DNA from: Yamadazyma tenuis | Taxonomy: Eukaryota; Ascomycota; Pichiomycetes; Serinales; Debaryomycetaceae | Length of the DNA: 64,000 bases | Assembly (NCBI RefSeq): GCF_029203305.1 | Contig: NC_089461.1 | Location: 496,001 to 560,000 of the forward strand | Direction of reading: 5' to 3' | In this document: positions 55,209 to 63,058 of the stretch, piece by piece | Position numbering within the stretch: the first letter of the stretch is position 1 | Layout: the number at the start of each line of letters is the position of its first letter | The notes under the pieces: generated by a model | What the model saw: the letters and a program-made list of their open reading frames with translations, nothing else | Databases searched by the model: none | Told to the model about the DNA's origin: nothing | Program-made: the position numbers and the translations under genes

Positions 55209-55415
55209 CTACCACTGGTTACTGGGCACCAGGGGACTGCCAGAGACGGTGCTGAGCTTGATGGAACCAAAAGTCCCGTTGTTGGGAATGTACGGTAAAA
55301 ACTCGTTATCGCTCTGGGCGTCAAACGACTTGTGGATATAGAACTTGTTACTTATGAGTGTCATCATCTGTTGTTTTGTAGGCTCATTGGCGTCTCTATA
55401 GTAGCTCGTAGACAT
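55209..55415 (-). CDS. Small protein candidate, 68 aa, unknown
   Basis: A 68-codon frame starts with an ATG at 55413-55415. The product is polar with a mixed composition (MSTSYYRDANEPTKQQMMTL start, then YIHKSFDAQSDNEFLPYIPN) and no repeat character, which looks more protein-like than a random frame. I do not recognise it. It would share a 77-bp divergent promoter with MSE1. Its 3' end has about 289 bp to the MPM1 start. Conservation in related species would decide whether it is real. Confidence 0.4.
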   Translation of the reverse strand: MSTSYYRDANEPTKQQMMTLISNKFYIHKSFDAQSDNEFLPYIPNNGTFGSIKLSTVSGSPLVPSNQW

Positions 55416-55492
55416 TTTTGTGCAAGGTAAGGAAAAGCTATGTAAGTGATAGTTGAAAATTTTTATTTCGCAACAACCAACTTGATTCGATA

Positions 55493-56965
55493 ATGAGGTT
55501 ACTCAGACACTACTCCAAATTCAGTTTGAAACTGGGAACTGGAGCAGTGAATAATGGCATCAAATCGGTCCACCCGCATATACCGGCCGTGACGCGATTT
55601 GCCCCGTCACCTACCGGGTATTTGCATTTGGGATCGTTGAGAACCGCTCTCTACAACTACCTATTGGCCAGGAACACCAATGGGAAATTTATCCTACGCC
55701 TCGAGGATACCGACCAGACCCGCTTGGTAGCTGGTGCTGAGAAGAACATCTATGACACCTTGAAATGGTGTGGGATTCAGCCTGATGAGGGCCCTGTCCA
55801 AGGAGGTATTCACGCTCCGTACCGACAGTCTGAACGGAAACACATCTATAAGGAGTATGCTGATCAATTGGTGGCTCAGGGAAAGGCATACCACTGCTAC
55901 TGTTCGAAAGAAAGGTTAGGAGACCTCCGGGAATCGGCTATGAAGTTGAAGCCTCCAACCACGGTTACGTACGACAGAAAGTGTTTTCACAGCCATCTGC
56001 AAACGTCAGATGAACAACCAGTTATAAGGTTCAAATCCCCTGAAAAGTACGACAAAATCAACGACGTTGTGCATGGAATATTAGATCTCCAACCACAGTA
56101 TAATAGCGAAGATAGGAGGTACGACGATTTTGTAATTCTCAAGTCTGACGGACTACCCACCTACCATTTTGCCAACATAGTAGATGATCATTTGATGGGC
56201 ATAACCCACGTTATCCGAGGTGAAGAATGGTTGACGTCGACACCAAAACACCAGGCTTTGTACCAGGCTTTCGGTTGGACCCCTCCTGAGTTTGTTCATA
56301 TTCCATTACTTACTTCTCTAAAGGACAAGAAGCTTTCCAAGAGAGATGGAATCATGGGCGTTTTGTCCATGTCGGACAAAGTTTTGCCTGAAGCGTTGAT
56401 AAACTTTGTTGCGTTATTCGGATGGTCACCACCCAGACCTTCTCCGGGCGAACTGGTTTCTGAAGTTATGTCTATGGACGAATTAGTAGAAAAGTTTTCT
56501 CTTGATGGATTGACCAGAGGAAATGCCAAAGTCAGCAATGCAAAATTGTATTACTTCAACAAGGAGCATTTACACCGGCTTGCAAAGGTCGATGAAAAGG
56601 TCGTTGAACTTGCTGAAACTTACGATTTGACAGATGATACCGAGTATATGGCGAGAGTGTTGAAGAAACTTCTTCCGAGTATGAGCTCCTTGGACGAGAT
56701 AAATAACTACAAATACCTTTTCACCATCCCCGACTACAACACTTCAAACGCCCCCCCGAACTGTAAGGCAGTACTCATGAGATATGCAGAGTTGGAATAT
56801 AATGTTGAGGAATTAATCAAGGAGTTTAAAAAAAAAGAAGTTTTTCAGTCCATCAGATTCGCTTTGAGCAACGGGGCTCCAGGGTTGGCTATTCCCGAGA
56901 TCATCGACTTGCTTACTCTTGAAGAAACCAAAAAAAGAGTCAGTACTTGTATAAAGAAATTGTAA
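55493..56965 (+). CDS. MSE1: Mitochondrial glutamyl-tRNA synthetase
   Basis: Mse1 charges mitochondrial tRNA-Glu and, in yeasts, also mis-charges tRNA-Gln for later amidation by GatFAB. The 490-aa class I synthetase has a presequence-like N-terminus (residues 1-30). It contains the HIGH-type motif SPTGYLHLGS (residues 39-48) and the FILRLEDTDQTR helix. The KMSKS-type loop is KKLSKRDG near residue 281. A zinc-free bacterial-type C-terminal anticodon domain follows. Length and motifs match bacterial-type GluRS rather than the cytosolic enzyme. It is convergent with SMC5, with 29 bp between stops; the two genes are also adjacent in S. cerevisiae (YOL033W, YOL034W). An AATTTTT element lies about 35 bp upstream. 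Confidence 0.95.
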   Translation: MRLLRHYSKFSLKLGTGAVNNGIKSVHPHIPAVTRFAPSPTGYLHLGSLRTALYNYLLARNTNGKFILRLEDTDQTRLVAGAEKNIYDTLKWCGIQPDEGPVQGGIHAPYRQSERKHIYKEYADQLVAQGKAYHCYCSKERLGDLRESAMKLKPPTTVTYDRKCFHSHLQTSDEQPVIRFKSPEKYDKINDVVHGILDLQPQYNSEDRRYDDFVILKSDGLPTYHFANIVDDHLMGITHVIRGEEWLTSTPKHQALYQAFGWTPPEFVHIPLLTSLKDKKLSKRDGIMGVLSMSDKVLPEALINFVALFGWSPPRPSPGELVSEVMSMDELVEKFSLDGLTRGNAKVSNAKLYYFNKEHLHRLAKVDEKVVELAETYDLTDDTEYMARVLKKLLPSMSSLDEINNYKYLFTIPDYNTSNAPPNCKAVLMRYAELEYNVEELIKEFKKKEVFQSIRFALSNGAPGLAIPEIIDLLTLEETKKRVSTCIKKL

Positions 56966-56994
56966 ATTAGTTCACTAGATATTATATGTATATA

Positions 56995-59900
56995 TTAATG
57001 GAGATCAGTGAAGTCCATGAAATCAACATCATTTTTTCTGAACGGATCGATCAAAGGACCCGTAAAAATACAGTGGATCTTCATACTGGGGTGGTAGTAT
57101 AAGCCTGTCAAGAGCTTGGGAGTCACCAAAAAGTATTGACTATCGGATGCCTTTGAAGCAGTGTGAACCAAGAATTTGTGGGCTTGTTTCTCATTGGTAG
57201 GGTCCATACCTTGGTTGATTTCATCAACAATACGCACGGGGGCTTGTGTCAATCCTTGTAGGGCCATCACAAAAAAAATGGTTGATACTGCTCTCTCTCC
57301 TCCCGACTGAGATTGACGATCAAGTATTTTTAATTCGGATTCTTGCCTGAACTTAACGAGAATTTCAAGTCGCCAGTCCTTAAACTTCTCCTGCTTTTTT
57401 AATCTTACTTCCCCATCACTAGCAACAGCAACGAACTTCTTTTTGAATGAAAGTGAGATCCTAAAGACCAACTTGGTTAGCTCAGGCTCCCATTCAGACT
57501 GAATCTTCTCAATACGAGCGTCCAAGTCAAGTTTGGCCTTCTCGTATCTTGGCAAAGTGTTCTCATATTCTTCGAGTTTGGCTTCAACCTCTTTCAATCG
57601 GTTGATGCAATTTCTGTCAGCAGCAGCTGTCAAAACACTCAATTCATCTCTAATTAGCTGGATCTTGTTCTTGACATATATTTGGTTCAAAGAGTTTGTC
57701 TCCAAATACTTTTCTGCTAGTTTGGCCAAGTCTCTTTCTTCCTTCTCGGTGTAATGTTTCTTCTGTTCTTTTATCTTCTTGGAAGCATCACTTTCTCTTA
57801 TATTTCGGTAATTGGCATTAGCCTCCTCATAAAGCTTTACCAATTCTTCCTTATATTGGTCAATTTCTTCTACTAATGCCTTGATTGAAGAGGCCCGAGT
57901 TTCGTGTTGAAACCTTTCAAGAACCAAGTTGTTTAGTTCCACCGACTTCAGAGTAATGTCCACCGCAGCAGCTTGCTTGGAGGCTGACCCAGTTGCCAAC
58001 TCGACATTGAGATTTAGAATTCTCTTCCGATACTTATTTAGCTTGGATGATTCACTTGAGCTCAATTCTCTTGTTTTACGTTTAATGAGATCGTCTGTTC
58101 TCTCAATTTTCTCTTTAATTCTACTCTTCCGCTGAATCTGCTCCTTTACCTCCCTGTACTGCTTATCAATATCTGCAAATGCGTTCTTGTTCTGCTGAAC
58201 TAAGGGCAATAGTTGCTCCTTTTCAGCTTCATGATTCATTTTTGCATCCTGTGCAATTACTTGCTGGCTCTTAAGTGACTCTATTGCTAGCTGTGTTTGC
58301 TTTTTAACTTCTCCAGGTACCACGTTCTCCTTTCCAAAGAATTTGGACCTTGTAACCGTTTCGGTAACGCTGACAAATTGTTTAGCTCCATACTTGGATT
58401 TATGGACAGTTATGAGTTGATTGCCCACAGCAAACCTCATGAATGGGATTCTTCCATTGCTATCTGGGTTTAAGAGACGAGCAACCTGGTCCTGGGAAAG
58501 TTCTGGAGCGTAAGGAATCCAATTCAACTTTGAATTGGAGTTAATCATATTGATGACCTCGGAGGGACCAACAAGGAAGTCAGATAAATAGCATTGAAAT
58601 CCAAACCCAGATATCTGTGATTTTGCAATTTGAGGTTCGCTAGCTTGTTCCACAATGATTCTTGTAGGCGAGTTGAAGTTTTTGAACAAAATATTTGGTA
58701 TCTTATTGTATGCGTCTTCTGAGGTGAATGTCAAGGACATTAGTGTACTTGGATTAATGATTTTTTCAATAACTGGAGCTACCAGTTTCTCGGTCACATC
58801 ACAAGTAACGACGGGAGACTCAAAATAGTACTGTTTCAACTCAGGTCTCTTACGGAGTTCTTGGTGAATGTGGTATGCGTTAGAAAGCAAAGGATTGTTA
58901 CTTCCATTACTGCTAGGGTTGAGCATAGAAAGTTTGTCTTTCGTATTGAGGACTGCTTCTTGTTCTTTGATTTTAAAACCAAGTCTCGAAACCTCTCTTT
59001 CTTGTGATTCAATGTTGTCTCTAATCGCTTCAAGTCTGCCCATAGTTTCAGTAACGGTTGAATTCTTATCTCTTCTTAGTTTGTAGAATTCGTCTCTCTC
59101 TTCAGTGAGAGCATCCAACTCTCCCAACTCATTATACTTTGTTCGCAAGTCTTGCACATCCGAGTTAAGAAGTTCAAGCTCCTTCCGAATGGTTTCTTTA
59201 CCAATCTTGGTTCTTTGCAACTCTTCCTTCATTTCTTGAATACTGGATGTGATTTTTTGTACCGTTGAAGACTCCCTTTTATACTGCTCCTTAGACTGAT
59301 CTATTTCACTTCGTAGCTCAAATATCTGCGCCTTGAGGTCGTCTACCTTTCTCAAACAAAGGGTCACCTCTTTATGAAGGGGATCAGCATTGTTATCAAA
59401 TGCATTCAACTTGGCTTTAGCATCATCCCTCTGCTTTTTCAACATCCTCTTCTTTTCCTTGTCATCATTGGATATGGCATAAGGTAATAAGAGTTCATGA
59501 TACTTCAAATCGGTGGCCTTATCATTGAACTGATTCAACCGCTCAACTTCTTCTTGTAAAATCTCCCGCTCAGATGTCAACTTATCCACATTATCCACGA
59601 TATTCTTCAAGTCCTCGGCAGCCGCATCTCTATCCTTCTCCAACGCTATAAGGCTTTCGTGCATCACATGGAGGTCCCCGTTTTTCAAGGTTCTTTGAGT
59701 TTCCAAAAGTAACTTTTCTGGACTGAGACCGGCAAACTCTGCTACTCTCTCTTGGGGCAAAAAGTGACACAAGTTGTCCAACTGAATATTAAGTTCTTTG
59801 ACTTTTGTTTGTACAAATCGTTCTGCAACTTTCTTGTTATCGACTTTCCACTCACTCGACTTTGCATCAAAACTCCGCTCAATAACAAAGGAACGGCCAC

Positions 59901-60276
59901 CATTGCCCATCATGGTGATAGTCACCTCTGCCCGATTTTCGCCCGATTTGATCATATCTTTAAGCAGAGGCCGCTTTATGAGTTCGGGTTTTCCTCCAAG
60001 CCCAAGGCAAATGGCCGAAACTAAGGTACTCTTTCCCGTACCGTTAGGACCAATGATCATATTTAGGGTTGGAGACAACGAGAACTCGGCATAGGAGTAT
60101 GTGGTGAAGTTGGTTACGGTTACCTTCATGATATTGCCTGGTTTGAATGGAGGACTATTGGGTTTGTGCCGCTTGTGTGTGCCATTTGATACTGAACGTA
60201 GCACACCATCAAGGGTTTGTCCAGGGGATGGTTCATCAAATGACGGTCTGTGAGAATGTTGGGGAATTACCACCAT
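56995..60276 (-). CDS. SMC5: SMC5 subunit of the Smc5/6 complex
   Basis: Smc5 pairs with Smc6 and the Nse proteins in a SUMO/ubiquitin-linked complex for recombination repair and chromosome segregation. The 1093-aa protein matches the S. cerevisiae size. Walker A is GPNGTGKST at residues 76-84. Two long coiled coils (about 215-470 and 650-950) flank a hinge near 480-640. The C-terminal head has the ABC signature SQSGGERAVST near 985 and Walker B VRIVDEINQGMD just after. The N-terminal 45 residues are a hydrophilic extension. The nearly adjacent VTVTNFTTYSYAEF segment is typical of Smc5. A TGCGCG element lies about 50 bp upstream of the ATG. Confidence 0.95.
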   Translation of the reverse strand: MVVIPQHSHRPSFDEPSPGQTLDGVLRSVSNGTHKRHKPNSPPFKPGNIMKVTVTNFTTYSYAEFSLSPTLNMIIGPNGTGKSTLVSAICLGLGGKPELIKRPLLKDMIKSGENRAEVTITMMGNGGRSFVIERSFDAKSSEWKVDNKKVAERFVQTKVKELNIQLDNLCHFLPQERVAEFAGLSPEKLLLETQRTLKNGDLHVMHESLIALEKDRDAAAEDLKNIVDNVDKLTSEREILQEEVERLNQFNDKATDLKYHELLLPYAISNDDKEKKRMLKKQRDDAKAKLNAFDNNADPLHKEVTLCLRKVDDLKAQIFELRSEIDQSKEQYKRESSTVQKITSSIQEMKEELQRTKIGKETIRKELELLNSDVQDLRTKYNELGELDALTEERDEFYKLRRDKNSTVTETMGRLEAIRDNIESQEREVSRLGFKIKEQEAVLNTKDKLSMLNPSSNGSNNPLLSNAYHIHQELRKRPELKQYYFESPVVTCDVTEKLVAPVIEKIINPSTLMSLTFTSEDAYNKIPNILFKNFNSPTRIIVEQASEPQIAKSQISGFGFQCYLSDFLVGPSEVINMINSNSKLNWIPYAPELSQDQVARLLNPDSNGRIPFMRFAVGNQLITVHKSKYGAKQFVSVTETVTRSKFFGKENVVPGEVKKQTQLAIESLKSQQVIAQDAKMNHEAEKEQLLPLVQQNKNAFADIDKQYREVKEQIQRKSRIKEKIERTDDLIKRKTRELSSSESSKLNKYRKRILNLNVELATGSASKQAAAVDITLKSVELNNLVLERFQHETRASSIKALVEEIDQYKEELVKLYEEANANYRNIRESDASKKIKEQKKHYTEKEERDLAKLAEKYLETNSLNQIYVKNKIQLIRDELSVLTAAADRNCINRLKEVEAKLEEYENTLPRYEKAKLDLDARIEKIQSEWEPELTKLVFRISLSFKKKFVAVASDGEVRLKKQEKFKDWRLEILVKFRQESELKILDRQSQSGGERAVSTIFFVMALQGLTQAPVRIVDEINQGMDPTNEKQAHKFLVHTASKASDSQYFLVTPKLLTGLYYHPSMKIHCIFTGPLIDPFRKNDVDFMDFTDLH

Positions 60277-60432
60277 TGTACTGGATCAGAAAGTGTGTAG
60301 CAGATGTATAGTATCAGTCGCATCAGTGCGCGTCTGAAAAAACGACGTGTCCGAACCACCTGTCGCAGTGTTTTATTTTGTTTACATTTCGAAACTCCAG
60401 ATCAGCCACTACTATCAATAAAGACAAGTATC

Positions 60433-60956
60433 ATGGTACGTTTCAGCTAAGTTTAATGATGTACCTTCCCAAGGTGCAATGCAACTTCATACAACCCCAA
60501 GTAACCTATTACTAACATCAAAACCAGTCCCAAAACACCAAAACATACAAAGATGCGTTTGCCCTCTTCGACAAAAAGGGCACTGGAAAGATCCCAGTTG
60601 AACACTTGGGTGACTTATTAAGAGCCGTGGGCCAGAATCCCACCTTGGCAGAGATCTCCGACTTGCAAAGCGGTATCGGCGGCGGTGAGTTTGATTTTGA
60701 AACGTACAAAAAAATCATTGAAAGACCTGATGGATTCAAGCCATTGGGATTACCAGAAGACTACATAAAGGGATTCCAAGTTTTCGATAAGGACCACACC
60801 GGCTACATTGGTGTGGGTGAGTTGAGATACATATTGACGTCCATTGGCGAAAAGTTGTCGGATAGTGAAGTTGACGAGTTGTTGAAAGGTGTCAATGTGA
60901 CGTCTGACGGGAATGTTGACTACGTGGAATTTGTCAAATCGATCTTGGACCAATAG
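60433..60956 (+). CDS. MLC1: Myosin essential light chain Mlc1 (spliced, intron after ATG)
   Basis: Mlc1 is the light chain of type V myosins and Myo1/Iqg1 in cytokinesis and polarised transport. Exon 1 is only the ATG (60433-60435). A 92-nt intron runs 60436-60527, with donor GTACGT, branch box TACTAAC at 60509-60515 and acceptor CAG. Exon 2 (60528-60956) completes 143 aa beginning MSQNTKTYKDAF. The protein has degenerate EF hands: KDAFALFDKKGTGKI near residue 9, FQVFDKDHTGYIGVGELRYIL near 77 and EVDELLKGVNVTSDGNVDYVEF near 110. The last parts match S. cerevisiae Mlc1 closely. Without splicing the first ATG available is downstream of the first EF hand, so the splice model is well supported. 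Confidence 0.9.
60436..60527 (+). other. Spliceosomal intron (92 nt) of MLC1
   Basis: The donor GTACGT follows the ATG directly, a canonical TACTAAC branch box lies 12 nt before the CAG acceptor, and removal of 92 nt restores a frame that supplies the missing family N-terminus. Confidence 0.85.
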
Positions 60957-61133
60957 ATAATTGGTCCCCGACGCCACAGTACAGTGGTGAATATACAATT
61001 GTTACCAGAGCATAGCTGTAGTTTCCGCGAGGATTGTAGACGTGGGTGGTGGGGGAATGGTAATGATATTATCAGCAGCTGGTGAAACCTCCATCGCGAA
61101 GTTGGAATTGGATAGCGCGAGATTTTTCTATCA

Positions 61134-61715
61134 ATGAGTACAGACGGCATATCTGTGAACACCATCGATGCTGTTGATATACGGCGTAATGAGCGGTTCC
61201 ACATGTTCCCCGAAGAGCGAGTGAAGTCTATAGCTGGAATCACGGGCGTGATAGGCTTTTTCAGTGGCTTTTACGATGGTATCAAGTCTTCATCCGTACG
61301 GTACCTCACCGAGAATAGCCACAGACTTCCACGAAATGTCGGTGGATGGTACTTTTATCACAAGAAGAAGAACTACATCATGCTAACTAGCGGCTTCAGA
61401 ACCGGGGTGCGCCATGGACTCAAGTACTCATTGCTTGTGTCGAGTTTTTTTAGTGCTGAAGCGTTGGTGGACCAGGCGAGAGGTGTGCAAGACTTTTTGA
61501 ATACCACTGTAACGTCTTCTGTGTTCTTCACAACCTTTGCGTATTACAAGAGACTAAGCCGAGTGCAGACGCTCAGCTATGGGAAGAGGGGGTTCCTTTT
61601 TGGGTTGTGTATTGGAGTCTGCCAGGATTTAATGATATGGAACAGAGGAGGAAAGGTGTGGTACCTTGAAGAATGGGTCGTGAAAAGGTCTGGAACTCAG
61701 CCAGAGAAAATGTAA
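61134..61715 (+). CDS. Tim17/Tim22/Tim23-like membrane protein
   Basis: This 193-aa protein has about four moderately hydrophobic, glycine-rich segments (about residues 32-50, 90-110, 125-142 and 147-165), the layout of the Tim17/22/23 superfamily. Gly motifs of the GxxxG type appear in GITGVIGFFSGFYDG, and a conserved-looking GVRHGLKYSLL block lies between spans one and two. I could not place it as Tim17, Tim22 or Tim23 themselves; it may be a divergent relative such as the TIMMDC1-like group, probably in the mitochondrial inner membrane. It follows MLC1 on the same strand and is convergent with DOM34. Function is not assigned. Confidence 0.6.
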   Translation: MSTDGISVNTIDAVDIRRNERFHMFPEERVKSIAGITGVIGFFSGFYDGIKSSSVRYLTENSHRLPRNVGGWYFYHKKKNYIMLTSGFRTGVRHGLKYSLLVSSFFSAEALVDQARGVQDFLNTTVTSSVFFTTFAYYKRLSRVQTLSYGKRGFLFGLCIGVCQDLMIWNRGGKVWYLEEWVVKRSGTQPEKM

Positions 61716-61809
61716 ATAGGAGTTGAGATAGTGAGTCACGATAATGAAAGTGTACAGTACGACTACTTTGTATATATAAATGTCTGTATAGGTGAATAAA
61801 TTACTTCAG

Positions 61810-62967
61810 TTACTCTTCTTCTTCCTCGTCCAAATCCGGAACAGGATAGCTTAATAACACCGCTATCCCTGTCAATGCATCAAGCTGCTTACCAGAATCA
61901 TGTAAGCTCGAGAATATCAACACTTCTCCACTAGAATGCTTCACCTGTTCAGTTAAGTCGATATAGAATTTACGAACCAGAATATCGTCGTTTCTGAACA
62001 ATGAATCGGTGATCATCAAATATTTGACAGCCCCAAGCTCAATGGCCTGCTCACATTCTTTTCTTCCGTACCAAGCCTTGTCGTTGTCCTCATTCAAGTT
62101 CTTTTCAAACTCCTCGAATACCTGCACTTGTTTGGTGAACTTGGTGTCCGACAACTTTTTCTGCAAGTGAGGGTCTTGTAACGCCTCCTGCAATCCCTGG
62201 AGGTATCCTGTAGACGAGTGGGCCACCACAAACTTGAACTTGTTCCGAAATAAGTCTTTGTCATCGTTCTTTTGAGCATAGGCATTTATTTGTGCCAATA
62301 GACTCGATGCCATAAACCCTGGAGATGTCAATATCACCACTTTCAACTTATCCAAGTCGAAGTTCCGCAACATGGTGGTGATGATCAAGTCATAGAACTT
62401 GTTCAAGCCCTTTTCGTAGTTGGAGTTGTCACCTCTGCGTTTCTTGGGAATCGACTTCTCTATCTTGGTCTTCAAAACCGTCATATTGTCAGTGATAAGA
62501 CATAAGTGGGCAATGCCTTCTTCAAACACGATGGCACCAACTTCAGCCTTGGCCTCGATAGAGCACGACTGGATCACGATATTGTAGTTTATTTGGTCCC
62601 ATTGATGTTTGTACACGGTTATAGGTTTGGTCAACTGTACTTCTCCAGTATGATAACTTTGAATAGGAACGTATTCGTTGGGCTCGGTGGTTTTGCCTCT
62701 AATTCTCATCAGCTCATCTGAGGGATTGTATTCAACATCCTCGACGTTCAATCGGAGTGTTACCATTTTCCGTTCTTGCTTTCCCTTGTCCTTTCCACCA
62801 ACTGCTGACAACCCCGACTTCTTGCTGACATTTCTGAAGGTCTGGATTTTGACATCATCCTGTTTCTGAATCAAGTTATACAACTGCCACAAGTCCTCCT
62901 TGTCTTGAGGAACAAGCGTTGTATAACCACTGGAGTCCTTTTCAAACGATTGTTTTACAAGCTTCAT
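61810..62967 (-). CDS. DOM34: Ribosome-rescue factor Dom34 (Pelota)
   Basis: Dom34 with Hbs1 dissociates stalled ribosomes in no-go and non-stop decay. The 385-aa protein matches the S. cerevisiae size (386 aa). It has the eRF1-like three-domain order: an N-terminal Sm-like domain starting MKLVKQSFEKDSSGYTTLVP, a central domain, and a C-terminal domain ending near VLLSYPVPDLDEEEEE. The central domain lacks the GGQ motif of eRF1, as expected for Pelota. The segment FVVAHSSTGYLQGLQEAL near residue 246 is typical. A TGCGCAC element lies 17 bp upstream of the ATG. Confidence 0.95.
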   Translation of the reverse strand: MKLVKQSFEKDSSGYTTLVPQDKEDLWQLYNLIQKQDDVKIQTFRNVSKKSGLSAVGGKDKGKQERKMVTLRLNVEDVEYNPSDELMRIRGKTTEPNEYVPIQSYHTGEVQLTKPITVYKHQWDQINYNIVIQSCSIEAKAEVGAIVFEEGIAHLCLITDNMTVLKTKIEKSIPKKRRGDNSNYEKGLNKFYDLIITTMLRNFDLDKLKVVILTSPGFMASSLLAQINAYAQKNDDKDLFRNKFKFVVAHSSTGYLQGLQEALQDPHLQKKLSDTKFTKQVQVFEEFEKNLNEDNDKAWYGRKECEQAIELGAVKYLMITDSLFRNDDILVRKFYIDLTEQVKHSSGEVLIFSSLHDSGKQLDALTGIAVLLSYPVPDLDEEEEE

Positions 62968-63058
62968 GGATATTGTAATTAAATGCGCACTGCGAAGAGA
63001 TAACTAATAAATGTTATTAACTACATACACGCTACTGACTCCAGACTAGTGATTCACC

